From the NCBI GenBank assembly GCA_016209015.1, contig JACQWY010000013.1, positions 28,968 through 92,967 on the forward strand: DNA of 64,000 bases, in the 5' to 3' direction. The number at the start of each line of letters is the position of its first letter. Position 1 is the first letter of the stretch. The position numbers and the translations under genes are program-made. This stretch comes from Gammaproteobacteria bacterium. GTDB lineage: Bacteria > Pseudomonadota > Gammaproteobacteria > Ga0077536. The notes beneath the pieces were generated by a model. That model did no database searches. It was given only the letters and a program-made list of their open reading frames with translations, and was not told where the DNA came from. Below, one piece after another: positions 7,160 through 17,000 of this stretch.

Positions 7160-9147
7160 TTCCCGAAATCGGGCATTTCGCGCTCGTGCTGGCGCTCGTC
7201 CTGGCGTTGACCCAGGGCGTGCTGCCGTTACTCGGGCTGGCACGCGGCGATCCGGCGAGCGTCGCGCTCGCCCGCGCGGCCGCCCACGGCCAGTTCGTCT
7301 TCCTGCTGTTCGGGATCCTGTGTCTCGCCGCGTCGTTCGTCGCGAACGATTTCTCCGTCTCCTACGTCGCCCAGCATTCGAATTCCGCGCTGCCGCTCGT
7401 CTATCGCATCTCCGCGGTGTGGGGCGGTCACGAAGGCTCGCTCCTGTTGTGGGCCTTCATTCTCTCGGGATGGGGCACTGCGGTTTCGCTCCGCAGCGCG
7501 GCGCTGCCCGCCTCCTTCGTCGCCCGGGTGCTCGCGGTGATGGGACTCGTCGGCGCCGGTTTCGAGCTGTTCATGCTGCTCACTTCGAATCCTTTCGATC
7601 GGCTCCTGCCCGCCGCCGTGGAGGGCGTCGATTTGAATCCGCTGCTGCAGGATCCCCTGCTCGCGATTCATCCGCCGATGCTGTACATGGGCTACGTCGG
7701 CTTTTCCGTCGCCTACGGCTTCGCGATGGCGGGACTGCTCGAAGGGCGCTTCGACGCCGCGTGGGCGCGCTGGTCGCGGCCCTGGACACTTGCCGCCTGG
7801 GTGTGCCTCTCGCTCGGCATCTGCCTCGGCAGCTTCTGGGCCTATTACGAGCTCGGGTGGGGCGGCTGGTGGTTCTGGGATCCGGTCGAGAACGCCTCGT
7901 TCATGCCCTGGCTCGCGGGCACGGCGCTGATCCATTCGCTCGCCGTCACGGAGAAGCGCGGCTGCTTCCGCAATTGGACGGTGATCCTCGCGATACTCGC
8001 GTTCGGGCTGAGCCTGCTCGGGACGTTCCTCGTGCGCTCCGGCGTCCTGACCTCGGTTCACGCCTTCGCGACCGATCCGGCCCGCGGCATGTTCGTGCTC
8101 GCCTTCCTCGGGACGACGATCGGCGTCTCGCTCGCACTCTATGCCTGGCGTGCACCGCGCATCGCGCCCGGCGGGAGTTTCGCGGTGACCTCGCGCGAGA
8201 CGCTGCTGCTCGCGAACAACGTGTTGCTGTCGGTCGCGACGGCGACCGTGCTGCTCGGCACGCTCTATCCGCTCGTCCTCGATGCGCTCGGCCTCGGCAA
8301 GATCTCGGTCGGTCCCCCGTACTTCAAAGCGGTCTTCGTGCCGGTCATGTCACCGCTCGTATTCATGATGGCGATCGGCCCGCACGTGCGCTGGAAGCGC
8401 GCCGAACTGCCGGAACTCGGCCGCCGGCTGCGCTGGGCGCTCGCCGTCGGCCTCGTGGCTGCCGTATTGCCCGTCGTGCGCGGGGGCTCGCCCTGGATTG
8501 GTCTCGGCTGCCTGCTCTCGAGCTGGGTCGTGCTCTGCGTCGCATTCGATTTCGTCGACCGCGCGCGCCGTCTCGGCGAAGGAACTTTCGCAGCCGGCCT
8601 GCGCCGTTTGCCGCGCGCCTATCTCGGCATGGCCTGTGCGCACCTCGGTATCGCCGTATTCGTGTTCGGCGTGACGATCTCGGGCGGTTACAGCGTCGAG
8701 ACCGATCGCCGCGTCGGCAGGGGTGAGACGGTCGAGCTCGCGGGTTACGGCTTCACGTTCGAGGGCACGAAGGAAGTCACGGGCCCGAACTACTTCGCGG
8801 AGCAGGGCCGGGTCGTCGTCCGGCGCGACGGTCGCGAAGTCGCCGTGCTCGAGCCCCAGAAGCGTCGCTACTCGGCCCAGGGCCGGGTCATGACGGAAGC
8901 GGCGATCGATCCCGGGTTCACCCGTCATCTCTACGTCGCGCTCGGCGAACCGCTCGACGGCGGGGCCTGGGGTCTGCGGCTCTACGTGAAGCCCGCGGTG
9001 CAATGGATTTGGGTCGGCGTGGTGTTCATGGCCCTCGGCGGAAGCCTCGCGGCAAGCGACAGACGCTATCGTCTGTCGCTGGCGCGCATGCGGCCGGCCC
9101 CCTCTGCGGTGTCGCCATCGGTCGGGGCGATCGGGGTCGGCGCATGA
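7156..9147 (+). CDS. ccmF: Cytochrome c-type biogenesis protein CcmF (haem lyase subunit)
   Basis: The 663-residue polytopic membrane protein starts at a TTG (read as MIPEIGHFAL, matching the usual CcmF N-terminus). The periplasmic tryptophan-rich motif WGGWWFWDPVENAS lies at about residues 234-248 and marks the haem-handling protein family. The conserved WGGHEGSLLLW and RSGVLTSVHAF segments, with their haem-ligand-type histidines, are also present. CcmF with CcmH attaches haem to CXXCH motifs in the periplasm. It could equally be called NrfE-like, since the same family serves dedicated haem lyases. The stop overlaps the ccmH start by 4 bp. It heads the operon that encodes the multihaem cytochromes. 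Confidence 0.95.
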   Translation: MIPEIGHFALVLALVLALTQGVLPLLGLARGDPASVALARAAAHGQFVFLLFGILCLAASFVANDFSVSYVAQHSNSALPLVYRISAVWGGHEGSLLLWAFILSGWGTAVSLRSAALPASFVARVLAVMGLVGAGFELFMLLTSNPFDRLLPAAVEGVDLNPLLQDPLLAIHPPMLYMGYVGFSVAYGFAMAGLLEGRFDAAWARWSRPWTLAAWVCLSLGICLGSFWAYYELGWGGWWFWDPVENASFMPWLAGTALIHSLAVTEKRGCFRNWTVILAILAFGLSLLGTFLVRSGVLTSVHAFATDPARGMFVLAFLGTTIGVSLALYAWRAPRIAPGGSFAVTSRETLLLANNVLLSVATATVLLGTLYPLVLDALGLGKISVGPPYFKAVFVPVMSPLVFMMAIGPHVRWKRAELPELGRRLRWALAVGLVAAVLPVVRGGSPWIGLGCLLSSWVVLCVAFDFVDRARRLGEGTFAAGLRRLPRAYLGMACAHLGIAVFVFGVTISGGYSVETDRRVGRGETVELAGYGFTFEGTKEVTGPNYFAEQGRVVVRRDGREVAVLEPQKRRYSAQGRVMTEAAIDPGFTRHLYVALGEPLDGGAWGLRLYVKPAVQWIWVGVVFMALGGSLAASDRRYRLSLARMRPAPSAVSPSVGAIGVGA

Positions 9148-9689
9148 GCGAGTTGAGGTCGCCGTCGCGTTTTTGCCCTACGACCGGGAACCTCGCGGCC
9201 GCTAAGCCCGGGGGGCGCGGTGCGACGCTCGGGGCCTGGATTTGCGTGATCGCGCTGTGCTCCGTGGTCGTGGCCGCCCGGGCGGTCGAAGCCGATCCGT
9301 TCGAGGCGCGGATGCGGATGCTCGGCGAGGAGCTGCGCTGCCTCGTCTGTCAGAACCAGACGCTCGCGGATTCGCAGTCCGGACTCGCCGAGGACATGCG
9401 ACGCGAGATGCGCACGATGATGAGCAAAGGAATGACGGATCGCGAAATCGTGGACTTCCTGGTGCAGCGTTACGGGGACTTCGTCCGCTATCGGCCGCCG
9501 GTCAAGGCGACGACAGCCGTCCTGTGGTACGGCCCGGCCCTCGCACTGCTCGCGGGACTCTTCTTCTTGTGGCGCCGAATCGCGCGCCGTGCTGCCGCAG
9601 TGGACGCCGCGGCCGCTGATCTCAGCGCCGAGGAGCGGGCGCAACTCCAATCGCTGATGACGGATGGGACCGCGGAGGCTCCTCGATGA
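9144..9689 (+). CDS. ccmH: Cytochrome c-type biogenesis protein CcmH
   Basis: This 181-residue protein has an N-terminal hydrophobic segment (about residues 30-46), the family's redox motif LRCLVCQNQ at about residues 65-73, and a second membrane helix at about 133-150. CcmH reduces or presents apocytochrome cysteines to CcmF. The ATG overlaps the ccmF stop (ATGA), so the start is fixed by coupling. No ccmG (DsbE) gene lies between ccmF and ccmH, unlike the common System I order, so thiol supply must come from elsewhere. Confidence 0.93.
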   Translation: MSELRSPSRFCPTTGNLAAAKPGGRGATLGAWICVIALCSVVVAARAVEADPFEARMRMLGEELRCLVCQNQTLADSQSGLAEDMRREMRTMMSKGMTDREIVDFLVQRYGDFVRYRPPVKATTAVLWYGPALALLAGLFFLWRRIARRAAAVDAAAADLSAEERAQLQSLMTDGTAEAPR

Positions 9690-11194
9690 TGATGACTTTC
9701 TGGGGAATAGCCTCAGCCCTGATGGCTGCTGCACTGTGGTTCGTGATTCCGCCCCTGCTGGTATCGCGACACGGCGTCGAGCAGTCGCGCCGTGACATCA
9801 ACATGGCGCTCTACCGCGACAAGCTCGCCGAGCTCGAAGCCGACAAAGCCCGCGGCACTCTGAGCGTCGATCAATTCGACCAGGCGCGCGCCGATCTCGA
9901 ACGCCAGTTGCTGCAGGACCTCCTTTCCGACCAGACGAGCATCGCACCGGTCGCGAAACTGCGGCCGCGCGGCCTCGCTCAGACGCTCGCGATCGCGTTG
10001 CCGATGAGCGCAGTCGCGTTCTACCTCGGGCACGGCTCGCGCGATGCGCCGGTCGAGCAGGCGGTCGCGACCGCGCCGGCAGCCGCCGCCGCGACGCCGG
10101 CCGTCGCGGCCATGGCGAAGGGCATGATGGGCGGCGCGCCAGCCATCGGCGGGCCTGCGATGGGCGCGGGCGACAAGAAGGCGATGCCGATGGAAGAGGC
10201 GGTCGCCCGTCTGAAGGAACGCCTGGACAAGAACCCCACGGATGGCGAGGGTTGGTTGCTGCTCGGCAACTCCTATCGCTTTCTCGGCAAGAGCGACGAG
10301 GCGAAGGCCGCGTTCGACAAGGCTGCAGCGCTCGGCAAGGAGGTGCCGCCGGCGAAGGCGGGACCGGCGCCTGCGACGGGCGCTGCGCCGGCGCCGGATG
10401 CGACGGCGCAGATCGCCCTGCTCGAAAAGGATCTCGCCGCCAAGCCGGACGATGCCGCGGGTTGGGACAAGCTCGGGCGGCTGCACCAGCAACGCAAGGA
10501 CTACGACGCGGCCATCGCCGCGTTCGAGCATGCGGTGAAGCTCGATGACAAGAACGCGGACTGGCTGGCCGATGCCGCCGACGCGCAGGCCGCGAAGGCG
10601 AAATCCCTGGAAGGCGAACCGCTGCAGCTCATCGAGCGCGCGCTCGCGGCGAATCCGAAGCACGTGAAAGCGTTGTGGCTCGCAGCCTCCGCCGCGCGGG
10701 CCCGCGGCGACAAGCCCGCGGAGATCAAATCCTGGACGACACTCCACGACGAGCTCGAGCCCGGCTCTGCGGACGAGCGCATGGTCGCGGCCAATCTCGC
10801 CGAGGCGAAAGGCGAGAAGCCGCCGGCCGCGGCGACGCCCGCGACCGACAGTGCGAGCGTCAAGGGCTCGGTGTCCGTCGACAGCGGTCTCGCGGGCGAC
10901 GTGAAGGGCGACGAGACGGTGTTCATTTTCGCCCGCGCCGTCACCGGACCGCCGATGCCGCTCGCGGTACTGCGCAAACAGGCCCGGGACCTTCCGCTCG
11001 AATTCACGCTCGACGACACCATGGCCATCATGCCCGCGCTGAAGCTCTCGTCGGCGCGCGAGGTCGTCGTCGGCGCACGGATCTCCAAGACCGGCAACGC
11101 GATGCCGCAGCCCGGCGACCTCGAAGGGTTGAGCGGCAAGGTTTCCATCGGCGACGGTGCTCCGGTGCGCATCGTCATCGACCACCGCACTTGA
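9686..11194 (+). CDS. ccmI: Cytochrome c-type biogenesis protein CcmI (TPR apocytochrome chaperone)
   Basis: The 502-residue protein opens with a membrane helix (about residues 4-22). The motif LYRDKLAELEADKARGTLS on its cytoplasmic side is typical of CcmI, and a second helix follows near residues 92-112. The periplasmic part has several TPR units (about residues 170-370), which in this family hold the C-termini of apocytochromes. The C-terminal region (about 390-502) is the beta-rich CcmI domain. GGAGG lies 7 bases before the ATG, which overlaps the ccmH stop. The linker is rich in Ala, Gly and Met. Confidence 0.92.
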   Translation: MMMTFWGIASALMAAALWFVIPPLLVSRHGVEQSRRDINMALYRDKLAELEADKARGTLSVDQFDQARADLERQLLQDLLSDQTSIAPVAKLRPRGLAQTLAIALPMSAVAFYLGHGSRDAPVEQAVATAPAAAAATPAVAAMAKGMMGGAPAIGGPAMGAGDKKAMPMEEAVARLKERLDKNPTDGEGWLLLGNSYRFLGKSDEAKAAFDKAAALGKEVPPAKAGPAPATGAAPAPDATAQIALLEKDLAAKPDDAAGWDKLGRLHQQRKDYDAAIAAFEHAVKLDDKNADWLADAADAQAAKAKSLEGEPLQLIERALAANPKHVKALWLAASAARARGDKPAEIKSWTTLHDELEPGSADERMVAANLAEAKGEKPPAAATPATDSASVKGSVSVDSGLAGDVKGDETVFIFARAVTGPPMPLAVLRKQARDLPLEFTLDDTMAIMPALKLSSAREVVVGARISKTGNAMPQPGDLEGLSGKVSIGDGAPVRIVIDHRT

Positions 11195-11206
11195 TCGGGT
11201 AACGCC

Positions 11207-12217
11207 ATGTCAGCAGTCATCAAGCCCTTGCCCCTGCGGCCCCAGACCGACAATCTCGCGCCGGCGCAGCCGATCCCGGTACTGCCGCCGAAAGCGGCGC
11301 CGGTCGTCGCGCCACCCGGCGAACATCGGGATCCGAACCGCTCGGGCCTGCGCCAGCATGTCGCCGAGCTCTTCTATTCGACCGGTGACCGGCTCGGGAC
11401 GCTGTTCTTCTTCCTCGTCATGACCGCCGTCATCGTCGCGGGCTACAGACTGCGTCTCGACCGCTTCATCACGCCCGAATACGGATCCGGCTACCTGCTC
11501 GGCATCGCCGGCGGGAGCCTGATGTTGCTGCTCCTGATCTACCCGTTGCGCAAGCGTTATCCGCGCCTGGCGTGGCTCGGTTCGGCCCGCGGCTGGTTCC
11601 AGGCGCACATGATGATGGGCGTCGTCGGCCCCGCGTGCATTCTCTATCACTGCAACTACCAGCTCGGCGCCTTGAACAGCAACATCGCGCTCATCTGCAT
11701 GCTCGTCGTCGCGGGCAGCGGTCTCTTCGGACGCTACTTCTACACCCGCATCCACTATGGTCTCTACGGCACGCAAATCACGCGCGTCCAGCTCAAGCAG
11801 GACATGGAGCTCACCCGCTCGCGCCTGAAGGAGCTTTTCCTGTTCGAATCCGCGCTCGCCGATTGCCTGCATGCCTTCGAGAAGAATGCCGTGCCGCCGG
11901 ATGGCGAGACGGCGCGACTGGTGCACGCGCTCTCCATGGGGCTGCGCACGCACTGGGTCTACGGCAAGGCGGTGCCCTTGCTGCGCCGTGCGGTATTCGC
12001 GGAAGGCGAATCGCTGGATTGGGATCCGAAGCACACGCGCCGGCGCTACGCGGACGCGCTGCGGGTCCTGACGGTGCACCTGGATCTCGTCCGCAAGCTC
12101 TCCCAGATCAGTTTCTTCGAACGGCTGTTCTCGCTCTGGCACATCCTCCACGTGCCGCTGTTCGTGATGATGGTCATCACCGCCGTGGCTCACATCATCG
12201 CGGTGCACGTGTTTTGA
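11207..12217 (+). CDS. Predicted dihaem b-type membrane cytochrome
   Basis: The 336-residue protein has a proline-rich cytoplasmic N-terminus (1-50) and about five membrane helices (near 65-82, 96-112, 130-148, 160-177 and 308-334). The third helix carries two histidines 14 residues apart (AHMMMGVVGPACILYH), and the last helix again has histidines 14 apart (HVPLFVMMVITAVAH). That pattern is the known signature for two stacked b haems held between two helices. A 120-residue soluble region lies between helices 4 and 5. By position, 12 bp after ccmI and just before the multihaem cytochromes, it is a good candidate for the quinol-oxidising entry point. I do not recognise a named family with certainty. 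Confidence 0.7.
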   Translation: MSAVIKPLPLRPQTDNLAPAQPIPVLPPKAAPVVAPPGEHRDPNRSGLRQHVAELFYSTGDRLGTLFFFLVMTAVIVAGYRLRLDRFITPEYGSGYLLGIAGGSLMLLLLIYPLRKRYPRLAWLGSARGWFQAHMMMGVVGPACILYHCNYQLGALNSNIALICMLVVAGSGLFGRYFYTRIHYGLYGTQITRVQLKQDMELTRSRLKELFLFESALADCLHAFEKNAVPPDGETARLVHALSMGLRTHWVYGKAVPLLRRAVFAEGESLDWDPKHTRRRYADALRVLTVHLDLVRKLSQISFFERLFSLWHILHVPLFVMMVITAVAHIIAVHVF

Positions 12218-12223
12218 GATGCC

Positions 12224-14008
12224 GTGCTGCCTGACATGCGCTGGACCAGACTACTCCTGCTCGGAGCGGGCCTGATGCTGTGGGCGGCCGGCGCATGGGC
12301 AGAGAATCGGATCGAGCGTCTCGTCATGCCGGGCGCGCTCGTGCAGAGCCATGCGAAATACGAGGACCAGTGCGAGAAGTGCCACGAGTTCCTGAGCAAG
12401 AAGGCACAGACGGGTCTCTGCCGGACCTGCCACGACAAGATCGACGCCGACATCAAGGCACACAAGGGTTTCCACGGCCGCATCGACGACGTGGACACCA
12501 TGGAGTGCCGACGCTGCCATACGGATCACATCGGCCGCAAAGGCGACATCGTCCTGCTCGACGAGGGCACGTTCGTCCATTCGAAAACGGACTTCGAGCT
12601 CGAGGGCGCGCATCAGCACGTGAAATGCGCGGAGTGCCACGAGTCCGGCAAGCCGCGCCGCGAAGCGCCCCACGACTGCTATTCCTGCCACCGCAAGGTC
12701 GATGCCCACGACGGGAAGCTCGGCAAGAAGTGCGGCGACTGTCACGACGCGAAGGCCTGGCTCGAGGCGCGCGACAAATTCGATCACGACAAGACGAAAT
12801 TCCCGCTCAAGACCAAGCATCGCGACGCGGCCTGCGCGAGCTGCCATCCCGCGCAGCGCTACAAGGACATCCCGCGCGACTGCCACGCCTGCCACAAGCT
12901 GAACGACGCGCACGGCGGGCGTTACGACGAGAAATGCGAGAAGTGCCACAAGGAGGAAGGTTGGAAGAAGCTCGTCTTCGATCACACGAAGGACACGAAG
13001 TATCCCCTCGAGGGCAAGCACAAGGACGTCGCCTGCGATTCCTGCCATCCGGGGCGCATGTATCACGACAAGGCGAAGACCGACTGCCACGGTTGCCACG
13101 AGAAGGACGACGACCACAGGGGCCGCAATGGTGCGAACTGCAAGTCCTGCCATCGCCCCGAGGGCTGGGAGAAGGTGAAGTTCAACCACGACACGGACAC
13201 GAAGTGGCCCTTGCGCGGCCGGCACGAACAGGTCGATTGCAACGCCTGCCACAAGCCGGAATCCGATCCGAAGAAGACGCCGCACGAATGCTTCGGCTGC
13301 CACGAGCACGACGACCGGCACGAGGGCCGTTTCGGCAAGAAGTGCGAGACCTGTCACCGCGTGGAGAGCTGGCAGGTACTGCACTTCGATCACAACAAGG
13401 ACACGAAGTACCCGCTGTTCGGCAGGCACGCGCTCGCGAAGTGCGAGTCCTGTCACACGGGTGGCGTGTACGACAAGAAGAAGCTCGGCAAGCTCTGCAA
13501 CGACTGCCACGAGACCGACGATCCGCACAAGGGCAAGCAGGGCAAGGAATGCGATCACTGTCATCAACTGACGGGCTGGACGGACGTGCGCTTCGATCAC
13601 GACCTGACGCGCTTCCCGTTGATCGGCCTGCATGCCGCGCAGCCCTGCGAGAGCTGTCACGCGACGCCGGCTTACAAGGACACGCCGCAGAAGTGCGGCG
13701 AGTGCCACAAGAACGACGACGTCCACGGCGGCCGGCTCGGCAAGGCCTGCGGGGACTGCCACAATCCGAACGATTGGAAGCTCTGGGACTTCGACCACAA
13801 CAAGCGGACGAAGTACAAGCTCGACGGACGGCATGCCGGGCTCAGTTGCACGGCCTGTCACACGACGCTGGTCGAGGATCGCATTCGGCTCGCCAAGGAT
13901 TGCTACGGCTGTCACGAAGCGGACGACGTGCACCACGAGGTGTTCGGCAAAGCCTGCGATCAGTGTCACACCACGCAGTCCTTCAAGAAGGCCGACGTGA
14001 GACGTTGA
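12224..14008 (+). CDS. 24-haem periplasmic c-type cytochrome
   Basis: A signal peptide (MRWTRLLLLGAGLMLWAAG) is followed by 24 CXXCH motifs by hand count in 594 residues. They sit in about eight repeats of roughly 70 residues with three haems each. The repeat core is FDH..T.FPL.G.H, then C..CH, a basic stretch, C..CH..DD.H.G and a third C..CH ending in Trp. The protein is rich in Lys and Asp and should be soluble in the periplasm, passing electrons along a haem chain. The start is either GTG at 12224 or ATG at 12236; both leave the signal peptide intact. It lies 6 bp after the cytochrome b gene and 51 bp before the giant cytochrome. Confidence 0.93.
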   Translation: MLPDMRWTRLLLLGAGLMLWAAGAWAENRIERLVMPGALVQSHAKYEDQCEKCHEFLSKKAQTGLCRTCHDKIDADIKAHKGFHGRIDDVDTMECRRCHTDHIGRKGDIVLLDEGTFVHSKTDFELEGAHQHVKCAECHESGKPRREAPHDCYSCHRKVDAHDGKLGKKCGDCHDAKAWLEARDKFDHDKTKFPLKTKHRDAACASCHPAQRYKDIPRDCHACHKLNDAHGGRYDEKCEKCHKEEGWKKLVFDHTKDTKYPLEGKHKDVACDSCHPGRMYHDKAKTDCHGCHEKDDDHRGRNGANCKSCHRPEGWEKVKFNHDTDTKWPLRGRHEQVDCNACHKPESDPKKTPHECFGCHEHDDRHEGRFGKKCETCHRVESWQVLHFDHNKDTKYPLFGRHALAKCESCHTGGVYDKKKLGKLCNDCHETDDPHKGKQGKECDHCHQLTGWTDVRFDHDLTRFPLIGLHAAQPCESCHATPAYKDTPQKCGECHKNDDVHGGRLGKACGDCHNPNDWKLWDFDHNKRTKYKLDGRHAGLSCTACHTTLVEDRIRLAKDCYGCHEADDVHHEVFGKACDQCHTTQSFKKADVRR

Positions 14009-14059
14009 GCTAGAGTTCGAAGGACAAAGGGAAGCGACGTACAGACGACGAGTGTGGGG

Positions 14060-17000
14060 ATGAGTCGGGGTACAAATAAGGATTTCGCATGGCTGCAGGC
14101 CTGGACGCGCGTCTTCGCGACGCTCGCGCTGATCCTGTGCGCCCTCGTGCTGCCCCGGACTGCGCCGGCGCTGTCGGTTCAGATGAGCTCCTTCGACCAC
14201 GAGCAGACCGTCTTCCCGCTGCGCGACGCGCACCGGCTGCTGGAGTGCGAGAACTGCCACCAGCGCGCGACGTTCAAGGGACTCTCACCGGAATGCCGCT
14301 CCTGCCACCGCCTGGGACAGATCGCCGCCACTTATCGCCGCAACGATCACATGCCGACGTCGGATCAGTGCCAGCAGTGCCACTCGACGAAGGACTGGAC
14401 GACGGTCATCCGCACCGACCACAAGGAAGTGACAGCGGCCCGCTGCGAAGCCTGCCACGACGGCACGCTGGCGCCCGGCAAGCCGACTGTTCACCCCGAT
14501 ACCGGCGAGGATTGCGGCACCTGCCACACCACGGCGGAGTTCGTGAGCGGGATCTTCAACCACACGGGCGTGACGACGGACTGCGTGCGTTGCCACAACA
14601 ACGCGAACGCGACGGGCAAGGATCCGGGGCACATGCCCACGAACGATCGCTGCGAGGACTGCCATGATCCGGGATCCTGGTGGAACGCGCACCTCGATCA
14701 CGCGGACATCACGCCCGGCACGAGCTGTGCGACCTGCCACAACGGCACGCGCGCGAACGGCAAGTCACCGACGCACATCGTGACGTCGGAGGACTGCGGT
14801 GCCTGCCACAGCACGACGACGTGGAACAGCGCGGTGTTCAATCACACCGGCGTGACGAGCGATTGCGCGACCTGCCACGACGGCACGCACGCCCAGGGCA
14901 AGGGCGGTCAGCATCTCAGCACGAGCAACACCTGCGAGACCTGCCATACGCCCCTGGGCTGGTCACCCGCGACGAAGGTCGATCACTCCCAGGTCAACGG
15001 CGTGTGTTCGAGCTGCCACGATGGCGCGACCCACGACGGCGTCGTGGTCACGGGCCGGCCGGCGACGATCGCGGACGGCACTCCGCATCCCGCGGCCGGC
15101 GAGTGCTCGGGCTGTCACGTGCCGGGCGATCCGACCTGGAAGGCGAATCCGCATACGCCTGGCAATCTCGCGAACGGCTGCTATTCCTGCCACAACGGCA
15201 CGTCGGCAGTGACGAAGGGGCCGGCGCACCTCGGCACCTCGACGCTCTGCGAGAGCTGCCATGCGACGACGGCCTGGTCGCCGCGCACGGCCATGGATCA
15301 CACCCAGGTCACACAGCTCACGCCGTGCATCGCCTGCCACGACGGCGCGGTGCACGACGCGATCACCGTCGTAGGCAAGGGCCAGACGCATCTGCCGACG
15401 TTCGCGGGCTGCGATAGCTGCCACGGCACCGCGGCCTGGACGCCGGTCACGACGTTCGCCCATACGGGCATCACCACGGGCTGCATCGATTGCCATACGG
15501 GTACATTCCCGCCGGCCCTGGGCAAGAATCCTGCGACGCACATCGCCTCCTCGACGCGTTGCCAGATGTGCCATCAGGGCACGACGGCCTGGACGCCGCT
15601 CCTGGCCGCCCAGGTCGATCACACGCAAGTCACCGGCAACTGCACGAGCTGCCACGGCAGCGCGCTCACGCTCGATACGCTGACGACCGAGGTCAAACCG
15701 CTCGGCCACCTCTCGACCACCTCCGAATGCAGCGTCTGTCACAGCACGACGGCCTGGAAGCCCGCGAGCGGCTTCGATCACCAGGGCATCTCGACCGGCT
15801 GCTCGGCGGCGGGTTGCCACGTCGACGGCCGCACGAGCTCGCCGCTCGGCCGCGGCGCGAACCATTTCGCCACGAACGCGACCTGCGAAGACTGCCATTC
15901 GATGGGGGTCTCGTTCACGCCCCACACGACGGTCAAGCATGCGAACTTCACGGCACCGACGCCGTGCAAGACCTGTCACGACGGCGGCACGCACGACGGC
16001 ATCACCGTCACGGGCAAGACGCAGAACCACATTCCGACGACTGCCGACTGCGGCGGCTGCCACGTGGGTGCCGAGACCTCGCTGTCCTTCGTCGGCGGGA
16101 CGTTCGATCACACCGGCACGACGAGCGGCTGCGCGAGCTGCCACGACAAGGTGCACGAGCAGGGCATGAGCCCGACCCACATCGCGACGACGGCGGACTG
16201 CGTGACCTGCCACGCGACCGCTGCCGCGCTCCTGAGCTGGACCGGCGGCACGTTCGATCACGCCGGCACGAGCACCGGCTGCGTGACGTGTCACGACGGC
16301 TCGCATGCGCCCGCGGACGGCAAGGGTCCGAGCCACGTCGCGAGCACGAATTCCTGCGAGCTCTGCCACACCGATTCCGCCGTGACGCAGCTCTGGACGA
16401 GCACGCCGACCAGCGGACACATGGATCACGGTCAGCTCACCTCGGTCACGCCGTGCGCGAAATGCCATGCGACGACGGCCGGCAGCTCGCTCACGATCGA
16501 CGGCATGACCGTCACGGGCCGGCCGACGAACACCGCGAGCGGTGAACCGCATCCCGCGACCGGCGACTGCAACGCCTGTCACAGCACGACGGGCTGGACG
16601 GGCGTCACGTTCGCGCACAGCGGCGTGACGAGCGGTTGCTCGGCTTCGGGCTGCCACGTCGATCGCAATACCTCGCCGCCGCTCGGCCGCGCCGCGAGCC
16701 ACATCGCGACGAATACGAACTGCCAGGACTGCCATTCGATCGGCGGCACGTTCACGCCGCACACGACGGTCAACCATGCCGACATCACGAACGTCTCGCC
16801 GTGCAAGAACTGTCATGACGGACTGGTCCACGACGGCGTGACCGTCACCGGCAAGACCCCGACCCACATTCCGACGGGCGCCGACTGCGCGACCTGCCAT
16901 GCCGGTGCCGAGACCTCGCTCTCCTGGGTCGGCGGCGTCTTCGATCACACCGGCACGACGAGCGGCTGCTCGACCTGCCACGACGGCACGCACGTCGCGG

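Noticed and set aside
12251..14260. Minus-strand open frame of 669 codons opposite the 24-haem cytochrome
   Set aside because: It is antisense to 24 regularly spaced CXXCH motifs and has Leu/Val/Ala-rich composition without a domain.
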